DNA from: Akanthomyces muscarius
Taxonomy: Eukaryota; Ascomycota; Sordariomycetes; Hypocreales; Cordycipitaceae
DNA: 64,000 nt
Direction: 5' to 3'
Assembly (NCBI RefSeq): GCF_028009165.1
Contig: NC_079246.1
Location: forward strand, 3,162,001 to 3,226,000
The position numbers were made by a program, and so were the translations under genes. The notes beneath the pieces are model-generated. The model searched no databases and had not been told where the DNA came from. It saw nothing but the letters and a program-made list of their open reading frames with translations. Positions 9,480 to 20,600 of this stretch are shown in pieces (the stretch's first letter is position 1; each line of letters starts with the position of its first letter).

Positions 9480-11328
9480 ATGAACAGCAAGCCGGCCGCC
9501 GACGGCTCGCGGCGTGGGAGCCGGGCCAAGCCAAAATCCCCAAACCAGCAGTTCACCATGGTGGGCGGCCCCAACGCCATGGCGGCCGTCACGAAGAAGC
9601 GATATTCAAAAACAAAGCTGGGGTGTAAGACGTGCAAGTCAGTGTGACCTTTGTTGCCCAGAAAAAAAAGACGTAGAGAAACCAATACGACGGCTGCTCT
9701 GCTGTGATAAGAAAAAAAAGAAAACAACCCACTAACACTTGTGCGGCCATGACAGAGTTCGCAAGATTCGCTGTGACGAGACGTCGCCCGTCTGCAACAA
9801 CTGCACCAAGTCGGGCCGGCGCTGCGATGGCGTCGCCGAGCCCGTCAACAAGGACGGCGGCCTGACGTTTACCGCGCCGCTGACGCTGACACACTTTCGG
9901 CCGACGCAGACGGGCTGGCTCACGCCGCAGGAGATTGCACATCTCGACCTCTTCCGCCACGAGCTCGTCTACAGCATCGTCGGCCACGTCGGCACGCCGT
10001 CGTGGAAGCGCCTGATCCTGCAGGCCGTGCACGAGGAGGTGGCGCTGTGCCACGCCGTCGTGGCCTTTACCGCACTGAGCACGTCGGCCGGCGTCCACGG
10101 GGACATGGCCTGCAGCGACGGCGGCCAGCAGGGCACAGTGTTGTCCGTGGCATCGTCGTCCGTCGCTCAGTCGCCGCAGTCGAATCAGACGTCGCGCGAA
10201 AACGAGTTTGCGCTGCGACACTACGGAAAAGCGCTCGAGGCGATGCGGCACGTCTTTCACCACAACGACAAGCGGTCCATCAACACGGCGCTTCTCTGCA
10301 CGCTGCTGTGTATATGTTTCGAGTTGCGAATAAAAGAACCGGCAACGGCGCTAACACATCTCAATCATGGGCTGCAAGTCGTGAATTCAAATCTCCATAC
10401 CGGTAGGTGTGCTGTAGACTGCAAGCTGGAAAAGTAAAGCTAATGCGATCCAGTCGACGAGGCTATAACGACTGCCTTTGCACGTCTCGATCTACAAGCC
10501 GCCGTGTTCCTAGGGGTACGAGCACCGGCATTAGATCCATCATTGGTGGCGTCCCGCATCTTCGTCTTTGACTCAGTATACCAAGAGGCCGACCACGCCC
10601 TCGCCGCCCTGATCAACCGTCTATGGGCCTTTAAACGAACCGTGGCCGACGAGTATCGATATGGAGAAGGAGGCCCTGTTCCCGAGTCCGTCAAGGCCCA
10701 AGCGCAGGGCATCGAAAAGAACCTCGAAAGATTCAACAAGCAGTACATGACGCCAAATAGCAAGCTCGAAAAGATGCTGCCGGAGCAGATCAGCCTGCTA
10801 CGCATCAAATACCTGACGTCGGTCGTTGTTATGAGCGGATGCTTGTCACCAGAGGAGACTGTGTGGGATGCGCACGCCAGCGACTTTGTCGAGATGGTGG
10901 ATCTCGCCGCGGATATACGAATGCGCCAGCAACAGCTGATTCCAAATTACTCGGGCAGCGGTGGCTTCCAGCTCGACATGGCCGTCATCCACCCGCTGTA
11001 CCTGACGGCGACCAAGTGCAGGTGTCCCGTCACGCGCCGGCGAGCGATCCAGGCGCTGCACACGGGGCCCGACTTTGAGGGCGCCTGGGAGGGCGTCGTG
11101 AATGCGCGCATCGGCGAGCGCGTGATGCAGATGGAGGAGGAGGGCGTCGTGTTTGACCTGGAGAGGCTGCGGGACGGAGAGCTGGTGGATGTGCCCGAGA
11201 GCGCGCGCATACACTCGGTTGATATCGAGACCGAACCGGCGCAGGGGAGGGCTAAACTATTTTTCAGTCGGCGGCCAAACGGGCCAGGCACTGAATGGGA
11301 TGACTGGGAAGAGGAAATGACGTGGTGA
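9480..11328 (+). CDS. Zn2Cys6 transcription factor, three exons
   Basis: Exons 9480-9637, 9756-10402 and 10454-11328 join to 559 residues. Intron 1 (118 nt, phase 2, branch CTAAC at 9732) interrupts the zinc cluster right after TCK; removing it restores C49-X2-C52-X6-C59-X6-C66-X2-C69-X6-C76 (GCKTCKVRKIRCDETSP). Intron 2 is 51 nt (GTAGGT...CAG, phase 1). After the cluster the pattern PLTLTHFRPTQTGWLTPQEIAHLDLF and the helical remainder match regulators with a degenerate fungal_trans_2-type region. The C-terminus is acidic (DDWEEEMTW), a possible activation segment. The expected role is nuclear DNA binding; the target pathway is unknown. Confidence 0.88.
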
Positions 11329-11685
11329 CGGGGGCTGGGGACTTGTAGTGTATTCATGGTCCTCGTCAGACAAACGTATATATCGTATATATCATGTGCA
11401 TAGAATTGGCGCAATAGACCTTGGCTTGCCCATTATTCCACACGAAACTGTGTATTAAATCGCAGGGATCGTCGAGTACTCAGACACAGTCAAGTTGACA
11501 TGGGTATTCTGATGAGCGCAGCACCAGACGCGGGTTTTGTCTGCGCTTCAGCAAAGCCTTTGAGTCCAGGTTCAATCAACCCAGCCTTGTCTAGGCAGCA
11601 AACAAAATTAAAAAGCGTAATATGTATTTGATTCAAACTTGGCTCAATATAGAACAAAAATGCCACCTCTCCTTGCTCAATCTTG
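11329..11685. other. Convergent 3' region
   Basis: It lies between the ends of the Zn2Cys6 gene (+) and the GNAT gene (-). It is AT-richer than its flanks and consistent with two 3' UTRs. No other feature is seen. Confidence 0.6.
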
Positions 11686-12264
11686 CTATGGTCTGTCCTT
11701 TTGCCAGAGGCCAATCATTCCAGGCTCCGATATCTTCAAGTCATCAAACTCCCCAAGAAATTGATATCCCAACCGCTGCGGAATAGCCCGACTCTTTCCA
11801 TTCTTTGCTTGGTGCCAGATTTGCACAAGCTCCGCGCCGCAGTCAAACGCCGCCTGGGTGAGTAGTGCGGCGGCCCGGCTCGCCAGTCCGCGGCCCGTCA
11901 CGGCCGTCGCGAGCCAGTATCCCATGCCCATGCCGGCACTACCCTGCGCAGGGTTCATGAGACCGAAAGAGCCGACGATGCGCCCGTCCACAATCACGGC
12001 ATAGTTGTAAGCTTCGCCCTTGGTCCAGCCGTCGGCGGCGATGCGGAGAAAGGCGTCGGCGTCGGCGAGCGTGTAGCCGTTGGCAGCCCAGGGCATCCAT
12101 ACCCTGAGCTCGGGCAGGGAGGGCTCAGCGGCCTCGAATAGACTTTGCGCTTCTGAGAGCTGCCAACGGCGAAGCGTCACCTCGCCGTCGCTGAGCATTT
12201 CGGCTGGGACTTTGTAGCGGTCGCCCAACACAGGCTTTTGTAGCGGTGGGGTAGAATCGGCCAT
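11686..12264 (-). CDS. GNAT N-acetyltransferase (RimJ/RimL-like)
   Basis: The first true ATG is at 12264 (MADSTPPLQKP), giving 192 residues; the frame extends further upstream only without an ATG. The fold is recognisable as a GNAT acetyltransferase of the acetyltransf_3 group: LRRWQLSEAQSLFEAAEPS (strand 1/helix 1), YNYAVIVDGRIVGSFGL (strands 3-4), GMGYWLATAVTGRGLASRAAALL containing the acetyl-CoA pyrophosphate-binding loop region (T-GRGLAS), and the late motif KNGKSRAIPQRLGYQFLGEF. Such enzymes transfer acetyl from acetyl-CoA to amines; the substrate may be a protein N-terminus, a polyamine or a small xenobiotic, which cannot be told from sequence. Probably cytosolic. Confidence 0.85.
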   Translation of the reverse strand: MADSTPPLQKPVLGDRYKVPAEMLSDGEVTLRRWQLSEAQSLFEAAEPSLPELRVWMPWAANGYTLADADAFLRIAADGWTKGEAYNYAVIVDGRIVGSFGLMNPAQGSAGMGMGYWLATAVTGRGLASRAAALLTQAAFDCGAELVQIWHQAKNGKSRAIPQRLGYQFLGEFDDLKISEPGMIGLWQKDRP

Positions 12265-13308
12265 GGCGTCGTGATGATGATGCTGTATATGAGATTGTCC
12301 CCGCACCTGGGGTGATTATGGTTCGTGTTATTTTCTTTAAAACTCTGGATTTCGTAGGGCAGCGGGTGACTCATGTGAGATGCTGGAGCGAAGCCGGCGG
12401 CAGCTGGGCTCTGACTGATTGAGGCTGACGGCGACGGCGCTTCAAATGGCGGGCACAGTCACGCCACACACTTGGCTGCTCATGAGAAGTTGATTTGGTC
12501 AAAAAAAAACTAAATATTGATCTCAGTGGAAATTTGAAGAGAATTCTACAAAATACTGAGAGCCATTGAACTTTGCCGTCAGCTATTGTACCTGGGCAGA
12601 TCGCCCCTACACAGAGTCGGGCCTAGCCGCCTAGTCCACGGGCTCTAGCATCCTCTCATAGACCATTAGAATCATATTGAAAAATCGAGGCAAAATACAG
12701 CTCAACAATAAGGACGAAGCACAGTTACTCACATATAATACCATGCTTAGTCAGTTGTTCGGATCCGTGACGGCCCGGTGCCGTCCGCCCACCAAAGTAA
12801 CTGCCAGTGCCAGGCAGCAAACACCATCAACAGTGAGCATCAAACCAACCTCCTCTTGGGGCCAGCAATGATGATCGGCCAGCCGCCTCCAATGAATTTA
12901 TCCATTTGGCGCCGTTTGCTCCGCCCTTGTCAAGATGCGCGCCGCCGCAGGGTTCCACCGAATCTAGGCAGCCAAGGCGTCTTCAGCTGAGTCACTAACG
13001 TACGGCCGACTTGCAGCGCCCGCCTGCAGGTCAAAGAGGTGGTGGCAGCCGGCGTGACTGGTTACGGCAGTGGAAAAGCATGCATCTCGCTCAGGCAGAA
13101 GCCAGCCACACAGATGCGCTGTTCGCAAAAATGGGAAGCAAGGCGCGCTGTGGGATGGCGTTTGGTGCTGCCTGGCTGAGCTGGCCTATATCTTGCGCCT
13201 CTCCTCCGCATCTGCGCTGCATTCATCCCACCATCGCTCCTGTTTTCTGTTCTGCAGACGACAGCTTCTTCGTTACTTTCCAATCTCGCCGCCAGTAGCT
13301 GCAGCAAG
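12265..13308. other. Divergent promoter region of GNAT and AAA ATPase genes
   Basis: About 1 kb with no recognisable gene. A short A-run occurs at about 12501. The stretch just before 13309 is pyrimidine-rich, as expected near a fungal start site. Confidence 0.55.
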
Positions 13309-15750
13309 ATGGCTCGCACCAGGCATCCAGCTCGCAGGAGGGCGTCGAGCAACGCATCCAACGGCTCCAACGCCGCCGACAGCCGTCTCGCCAAGTTTAG
13401 GAATGCCTTTGGAAAGGATGGCGCCATCTCCGAGTTTGTCTGGAAGTGGCGCTGCAAGCTGTTTGGCAACTCTGATGCCAGCAGCAAAGAGGACTCTGCG
13501 GACGAGGAAGAGGTCGGCGGCGATCCGGTCAGCAAAACCATGTACGAGGGCCCCGACTCTTCAACGTGGAACTACAACTGGGTAGACTACCCCCCCAAGC
13601 AAATCTCCAAGGCCACTGCGCGTGAGCACGGTCGTGTCGCCATCAAGGTCTTCAAGGTCAAGGACCACGAGAAGCAGTGTATCTCGGGTCGTCTGCCCCT
13701 CAAGTACCACAGCATTCAGGTGCAGAATCTGGCCGTCGTATCTGCGCTCGCCCCGATTTTCAAAAAGCAAGACCACCACATTAGCGAAACCGAGTCGGCA
13801 ACATTCAAGGCCCCGTTTCACATCCTGTTCTTCTGCCAGGACGAGATTAAGCAGCTCTACAATGGTCTCGCCAAAGATGACATCCTGGCCCCATACCTCA
13901 AGCTCTTTGTCGACTCGATGGATTCCGTCCTCAAAGACATGCACACCAAGCTGGAAAATCTCGGCGGCTCTGGTCTCATTTCCTTTGCTACCATCTGGAC
14001 CCTCTTCCCTCGCGGGACCACCGTCTACAGCACCGACCTAGAGTCTGAATTCCTCTGCAAAGTCACCAAGGCAGACTATGTCACCACGTCCTGCGGCGAC
14101 TCGTTTCTCCAAATTGGCGTCAAGGTTCTCCGCTTCAACGGCGAATCGTTTGTCTGGGCGACCAAGATGCTGCGTCTCAACAGCTTTTCCGGCAACAAGC
14201 CCATCAAGCAGCTCCGCCACTACCCCATCGGTTATCACTCCGACATTGCCACTGTATACGACCGCCTCCAAAACCGCGGCAAAATGATGCTCGATCTTCA
14301 AGGCCTGCAGTACCGCTGCTACAACAACGTCGCCCTGTACTGGCAAGATAGCAAGTCGGTCAACAAGCACAACGTCGAGGGCCGCATCCTCATTGACGTC
14401 TCTGGCTACCAGAAATACCAAGACGATGACCTGCACCGCAACAGCAGGCGCAAGTCCTCCAAGCGCCGCAACGAGGACGAAGACGATCTCGACGACTGGG
14501 GCATCGGCGCGTGGGACGACTCTGACAATGACTCCGACGCCGAGTCCATCAATCCGTTTTCAGACACAAGCTCCGTCACCTCCTACGACAGCGACGCCCT
14601 CGACTCGGACCATGACCAGCCCGAGAAGCGAGCGCTCCGAAAGCAAATTACCGAGTCGCAGTGCCAGCGCAACAAAGACATGATGCTGCGTCGCAAGGAC
14701 GATCTGCCGTTCCTTTACGGCCTCGTCGGCGGCTACGCCCTCAAGACGAAGCTCTGGGTCGAGTTCTACATTGAAGACATTGAGCCGCTCGTCTGGAACG
14801 ACACGGCCTACTCGCACCTCGTCTACGACGAACAGCAAAAGGACCTCATCCTCTCCTTTGTCCAGCACCACAGCTTCACCAACGTCACAGCCGCCGCCAC
14901 GCCCACTCTCCCAGACACCACCCCCAGCGACTCTTCCTCGACAGCCAACGAAGACATCAACCCCAACATTCCAAAACGCACGCTCGCCCCCATCGAGGAC
15001 GTCATTGTCGGCAAGGGCCAAGGCCTCGTCATTCTGCTCTCCGGCCCGCCCGGCACCGGCAAGACGCTCATGGCCGAGGCCGTCGCGGACCGCACCCACC
15101 GGCCGCTCGTGTACCTGCAGGCCGAGGACCTGGGCACGCACGCCGGCGAGCTCGGCACGCGTCTCAAGCGCTGCCTCACCATGGCCGCCGAGTGGAACGC
15201 CGTCGTGCTCCTCGACGAGGCCGACGTCTTCATGGCCGAGCGCGACCCCAACAACATCCACCGCAACGAGCTCGTCAGCATCTTCCTCCGCGAGCTCGAG
15301 TACTTTCGCGGCATCCTCTTCCTCACCACCAACCTCTACCAGACCATCGACCCGGCCTTCCGCAGCCGCGTCAGCCTGCACCTGCTCTTTGCGAGCCTCC
15401 CGCGCGACGCCCGCCGCAAGGTCTGGCACAACTTTCTCTCGCGTCTCGCGCCGCAGTCTCTGGCTGCTGCTGCGCCCGTTTCTGGCAAGGGCAAAGCGAT
15501 TGCGTCGGCGGCGGCGGAAGATGCAGAGGTGCATGAAGGCGAGGTCCCGACGCTGAGCGAGGCGGACATGGACGAGATTAGCCTGTGGCAGCTCAATGGG
15601 CGTGAGATCAAGAATGCGGTCAAAATGGTCCGCACCTGGTGCGACCACAAGGGCTATGCCATGACGCTGGACAGGCTGGAGAGCGGCATCCGCGTGACGA
15701 ACCCCTGCGCGACAAAGAGTGCCGAGGTGGACCATGATCTGTACAAGTGA
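13309..15750 (+). CDS. AAA+ ATPase with DUF7025-type N-terminal region
   Basis: Single-exon gene of 813 residues. The N-terminal 500 residues match the fungal family that pairs a DUF7025-like region (FATIWTLFPRGTTVYSTDLES, FVWATKMLRLNSFSGNKPI) with an AAA module. Acidic, Ser/Asp-rich low-complexity sequence lies near 385-440. The AAA core has Walker A GPPGTGKT at 579-586, Walker B VVLLDEAD with D636/E637, a sensor-1 region LFLTTNLYQTIDPAF and an arginine-finger candidate FRSRVSLHL. The C-terminal lid has ELNGREIKN-like WQLNGREIKNAVKMV. It should use ATP hydrolysis to remodel a protein partner; the client is unknown. It is neither a proteasomal ATPase nor BCS1, since the BCS1 N-terminal membrane segment is lacking. 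Confidence 0.88.
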   Translation: MARTRHPARRRASSNASNGSNAADSRLAKFRNAFGKDGAISEFVWKWRCKLFGNSDASSKEDSADEEEVGGDPVSKTMYEGPDSSTWNYNWVDYPPKQISKATAREHGRVAIKVFKVKDHEKQCISGRLPLKYHSIQVQNLAVVSALAPIFKKQDHHISETESATFKAPFHILFFCQDEIKQLYNGLAKDDILAPYLKLFVDSMDSVLKDMHTKLENLGGSGLISFATIWTLFPRGTTVYSTDLESEFLCKVTKADYVTTSCGDSFLQIGVKVLRFNGESFVWATKMLRLNSFSGNKPIKQLRHYPIGYHSDIATVYDRLQNRGKMMLDLQGLQYRCYNNVALYWQDSKSVNKHNVEGRILIDVSGYQKYQDDDLHRNSRRKSSKRRNEDEDDLDDWGIGAWDDSDNDSDAESINPFSDTSSVTSYDSDALDSDHDQPEKRALRKQITESQCQRNKDMMLRRKDDLPFLYGLVGGYALKTKLWVEFYIEDIEPLVWNDTAYSHLVYDEQQKDLILSFVQHHSFTNVTAAATPTLPDTTPSDSSSTANEDINPNIPKRTLAPIEDVIVGKGQGLVILLSGPPGTGKTLMAEAVADRTHRPLVYLQAEDLGTHAGELGTRLKRCLTMAAEWNAVVLLDEADVFMAERDPNNIHRNELVSIFLRELEYFRGILFLTTNLYQTIDPAFRSRVSLHLLFASLPRDARRKVWHNFLSRLAPQSLAAAAPVSGKGKAIASAAAEDAEVHEGEVPTLSEADMDEISLWQLNGREIKNAVKMVRTWCDHKGYAMTLDRLESGIRVTNPCATKSAEVDHDLYK

Positions 15751-15942
15751 GACCTTGTAGTTGCTTCAATTCACGAGAACTAGTCGATACGCAGGCTACA
15801 CGACGGCGTTGGAAACTTTGGCGTTGCATCTGATACACTTGCTTGGTTCAATGAAAATTGCTTCCGTTTGATATATTGCTTTACATGGTCTGCTCGTCAT
15901 AAATCGTAGGCTTGTTTCTATGTACAGGCATTTACGCCCGCA

Positions 15943-17696
15943 TTACCTTCGGCCCTCCTCATCTTCCTCCTCGAGACGCACTTCATGGCCACTGCCCTCG
16001 TACATGGCCAGCGCCGTGAGACATCCCACCGCGGACACGACGCCAACGCTCCACCAACCCCAGGCCACCATGCCAATATCCAAGCCGTAGCCGTACCACC
16101 ACCCGCCAACCACCGGCCCGACGGTGCGGAAGCCCGCCGACACGCTCTGGCCGAGCCCATGGATCGTGCCGAGGACGCTCGGGTGGGGGCTGCAGTTGTT
16201 GAGCAGGATGATGCTCGCGGGCAGAGTAAACGTGCGCGCCGTGACGGCGAGAAACAAGACAAACAGGATGCCCAGCCAGACAGCCGGTCCTGAGGCCGCC
16301 TCTGGTGCGGCGCTCGACGACGGCAGGATGGCGAGGTACGGCACGACAAAGTAGCAAACGGGGAAGAGGAAGAGGAACCAGCGGAACGAGCGCGTGGTGC
16401 CGAGGCGTGCCTGCACGGGCGGGTACAGAGTCAGCTGCAGGCCCATGCCAATCATGCCCAGAAACGAGGTAGCGATGCCGACGGTCGAAGCGGGCATGCC
16501 CAGGCCGCCAGTGAAGAGAAGCGGGAGGCTGCGTCTAGCTGAGGAGGGCGTGGACGGGTCAGTGATGTAGCGTGGCGTGGAGAGGAAGAGCGACCAAATG
16601 TTTCCAAAGGCGCCGAGGTGGAAGTCGTAAAATGCGGTCGTGATGAGGGTAAAGATGACGTTTCTGGTCCATATGCGAGAGAACGGGAGACGACGCGTCG
16701 TGCGATGGCGCGGTGCCGGCTGCGACGCGGGAGTCGACGTGCCGGAAATGTTGCTGAGCTCAGAGGATTCGCTGGTCGAGAGGCGCGCGTAGCCAGAATT
16801 TGGCTTGCTGCCAAAGAGAGCTTTCTTGATGCGCTGGCCAGCAGCAAGGCTCGGATCGTAGATATCTCGACGAGAAGGGGACGTTTCTTCGAGAAACAGC
16901 ATCACAACGGCGGTGGCGAATGAAAGCGCAAACACGTTCATCAGACTCGGCAGCGCAAACGGATATTTTTGGATCCAGCTGAATCCGAAGATGGCCCCAG
17001 GCGCAAAAATGCTCGGCAGTGTTGTACCGGCCGAGGCGAGCATGCCGCCAAAGACTGAATCAATTGTTAATGCAAGAGTATGGAAATAGACCGTTGCGTA
17101 CTTACATGGACCCAGGATGCCGGCGACATTAAAGCTCATCGGGAGGATGAGGAAAGCTCGCGATTGGTACTTTTTTTCCTTGATTATTTCAGAAATCATG
17201 GTACGACTACAGTGTCTGTTAGTATATCGACCGGCGTGCAAAGCAAGCAAGCATCTTACATGACGCCGACAGTGCCGTTTACGGCGCCGCCAAAGGCTCT
17301 CCAGAACGCTGCCCAGAAGAAAGTCGTCGCGAATCCGTAGCCCAGACAGCTGACTGCCGTGCCGGCCAAACCAACCGCAACAACCCATTTGCGGCCGCAC
17401 CAGTGCGCGTCGGCGGCCTTGCCCCAGAGCATCGCCGTCATGACCTGGGTGCCGGTGAAGCATGCTTGCAACAGGCCTGCCTGCTTGGATATGCTGGCGT
17501 CGGACAGCGAGTCATCCATGTATTTGAGCTGATAAAATACATAGGCCTGCATCGAGGCGACTTGCAGGAAGTCGACGAGCCGGCAGAGGAATAGGATCAA
17601 GAGCTGGTCCTTGCGTGGCAGCGAAAGCCAGGACACCGGGCTGGGCTTCGACTGTGGCGACTTCTCGACATCTTCAGTGGCTATGCTCCGAGACAT
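15943..17696 (-). CDS. Major facilitator superfamily transporter (YCR023C/ZIFL-like group)
   Basis: Three exons, 17696-17260, 17206-17106 and 17054-15943, give 549 residues. Introns are 53 nt (phase 2) and 51 nt (phase 1), both GT-AG. The start is the first ATG (MSRSIATEDVEK). About twelve hydrophobic segments are visible. MFS signatures include the loop 2-3 motif LWGKAADAHWCGRKW (G-x3-D-x2-GR-K-like), the join NGTVGVIRTMISEI, and in the second half LGTIHGLGQSVSAGFRTVGPVVGGWWYG. A long cytosolic loop in the middle is Ser/Thr-rich. The C-terminus is acidic (EEEDEEGRR). It should export or import a small solute at the plasma or vacuolar membrane by proton coupling; the substrate is unknown. Confidence 0.88.
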
Positions 17697-20600
17697 GATG
17701 CGAAATGCCACAATGCTTCAGCGACAATTCCGGAAACCACCGTCAAAGTGACGGTGCCGGTACAGTTTGATGTCTCCAGTTGTTAGTGTGGCGCTGTGCC
17801 GTGCCCAGCAGGCGTTGATCACAGATCGGTTCAGTTCATGCAATGGCAAACAGATCAAGAAGCAAACAAATGTCAGAGCAAGAAGAAAATAATCGGACCC
17901 GATGGGGTTTCCGAGCAAGTTATCCAAAGGGCCGCATGTGGGTTGCGGATCGTAGTGATGCAACGGCAGGACGTCACCGTCGAGCTCCAGTTTGAACGAG
18001 GTGAGTGCGTCTTTGCTGACGAGAGACGATTCGACTCGGAACGGCGGACAGGAAATAAGAATTGCCTGTACCAGTATTACTAGTAAGAATTCTAGCGCAC
18101 TGCCCTGTGGGGTCTCATCCCGCAGACATTGTCGTTCTCAGCAGAGTTTCCCGATAAACCTTGGGCGGCCGCTTTTGGCCAGCCAAGACGCTGGGCCAGA
18201 TTCGTCGACACACATGGACACTCAACGCAGTGGCACGCCGTGGCACGCTATCCATACACCTGCTGCAGGCGACAAAACAAGCTCCGACCAGTGGTCCCAT
18301 GCAAATGCCAGCGGGGATCAGCCACCCACCCTTGCGCGCTATACCGAGCCACCCTCCAGGCTACCTTGCGTCTCCATACAACTTGGCGTACCAAGGCGCT
18401 GGGTTGCTCCAGGCGCACCCATTGCCGGCCAGGTGAAGAGGAGAAGGTGACCAAAATTGAGGAGTGGCGGTCGTCGCTCCGGTTCTCGCAAATGAGAGAC
18501 GCACATATGACGCAGCCGCGGAGATGCGAGAAAATAAACAAGAAAAATATGTGGTGGTAGCAACGGGCGCAATTAACGGCATGTGTTTTTGATAGTAACC
18601 CTTTTGGTCGTCGGCAGGTAAAACGGGCAGATTAGAGCTTCCAAATGGAGAGCTTACATCGCTGGCGGGTTACGTTGGAAATGGACGCAGCGTGGGAAGC
18701 GATGGACCAGAAGGCGCCAGATCGCACGGCCCTTGTTCTCAGCTTGCTCGGTTGCCAATAACCCTGGTTGCGAGTCAAGAACGAGCAGTGCGAGGGCTGC
18801 GCCGCCCAACTTGTGCGTCTCGATTTGGCAGCCAGACGTTGGCGAACTCCGGTGTGGCTTGTTCTCCAAATTCGCTCAAAACATGTCTCGTGTAGGCTTT
18901 CCCCCCCCCCCCCCCCCCCAATAGTGTCCGCTCGTACTGTACGCTTTTGCCCATCAGAGGCGCGAGGAACCTGTAAATTCAGTGTTTGATACCATGCACG
19001 GAGAAAGCGACAAGAGCTTGGGTGAGACAAGAGCCACGCCTGCCCACATGGGCAGGTAGCATTTACTGTAACAATGGGCGGCGCAGACTTTCTTCTTCAG
19101 GGAATGCAGCGTCCATCGCAAGTGGACATGCCAGCGCAGACAGTAGGACACCAGCGGTTTGAGGTGCTGTAGACGCGGTGGACCGGCAAAGGAAACAGCC
19201 AAGCCAATGACCAAAAAGAACCACAAAACTGCAATCACGGCTGTAATTCCGGACTGGAGCATGTTAGCGAGACCATCACAGTCAGCGGAGAAGAAAACCG
19301 GAGACCAGACACGAGTTTCACAGAATGCGCTGATCAGAGCGGATGGTTTGACTCTGGTTGGCAGGTGTCCGAATTCGTGCCATGTCGGTCAACAAATGTG
19401 TTGAAACCCGCCGAAATGCAAGACAATGCTTGCTTCTAAGAAAAAATCCAAACAATGTGGCGTGTGGTCCGTTCGGTGGCTTCGTTGGTCCTGCTGAGCC
19501 GTGTATTACTACATGTGCATGAACCAGAATGAGTGGCGCGCTCTAGTATCAAAGTTGTAATCTCTGCCAGCTGGTCGGCGGGCGTCTAGCCAGCGTCTCG
19601 GTCAGCACTGTCGCTGACATACTGGACCGGCGTTGTCGGCCAACTTGCCTTCCTGGGTATAAAGTTTGGGCTCATTGAATGCTGCTATCTTGTCTTTTAT
19701 TTCAAGACCCTGCGATTTAGCACCTCAATCGGAGCCTTGCGTCGGTCTGGGATAAAAACCCACTCAAGAGTCCCCTAGTCCGATGTGGCGTCCAGTTCAG
19801 TGATGCGCCGCAGATATATCCGCCACATGGAGATGTTGGTGTCATCTGCCAGGTTGGAGGTGCCGGCAAGTTCCAGGCTCAGTAGAGAACTTCTGTTTGA
19901 CTGAGAAGAAAGTCCCGTATCTGAGAGCAATTCTCATCGTGATGTATTGTCTCGGGTTTCTTCAAAGTGGGGTGTGGCTTCCGTCACTAACACCAAATGG
20001 CTTCGCACCCGAGATATGGTGCGGCTGAGAGTTGTGCGCCAAGTTGATGTTGTAGTCTTTTACAAGAAATTTCGCAAAGCCATGCCGTCAATGGCGCGAG
20101 CTGAACCAGTCACCGGCAACATCCGTAGCATATCTCTGGTGCACAGCTGGCTGAGCGGTCGTCGCAAAAGTAATCGCGCATCAAAATTGCTCCGATAGAC
20201 GTCACTGTGCGTCTTTGCTCGAATCTTTGTGCGACGGCGGTACTAATGTGTCGTTCATGTGCTATCGTACAATTGTACAGGGCCAAAAGTTCCTGCAGAG
20301 TTAGTTTGCACAAGCGCATCCTACATTACAAACACTGGCTCTGATCGTCAGCAACGACTATGCGTGCGATTGCATTTCCGTCTCCTGCCCGCGGCGTGCC
20401 CGCAGAGGATTGCCCCGTATGCAAGTGACCGTGCGGATCTGCAGTTGGTTTGAGAAATAGTCTCACAATGTCTGATCGCTTGCTTCTTGCTGCATCAGTA
20501 GTCTGGGGTAGTCAGACTGTAATGCAACGTCGGCGGCTACAAGGCTGTGGCCCGCGGGCGTGCTGTCAGTTGTTTGTGCCGCATTGCAGAGCACACAAGT

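Noticed and set aside
14560..15735. 391-codon minus-strand ORF
   Set aside because: It is the antisense shadow of the AAA ATPase coding sequence, caused by GC-rich codon bias.
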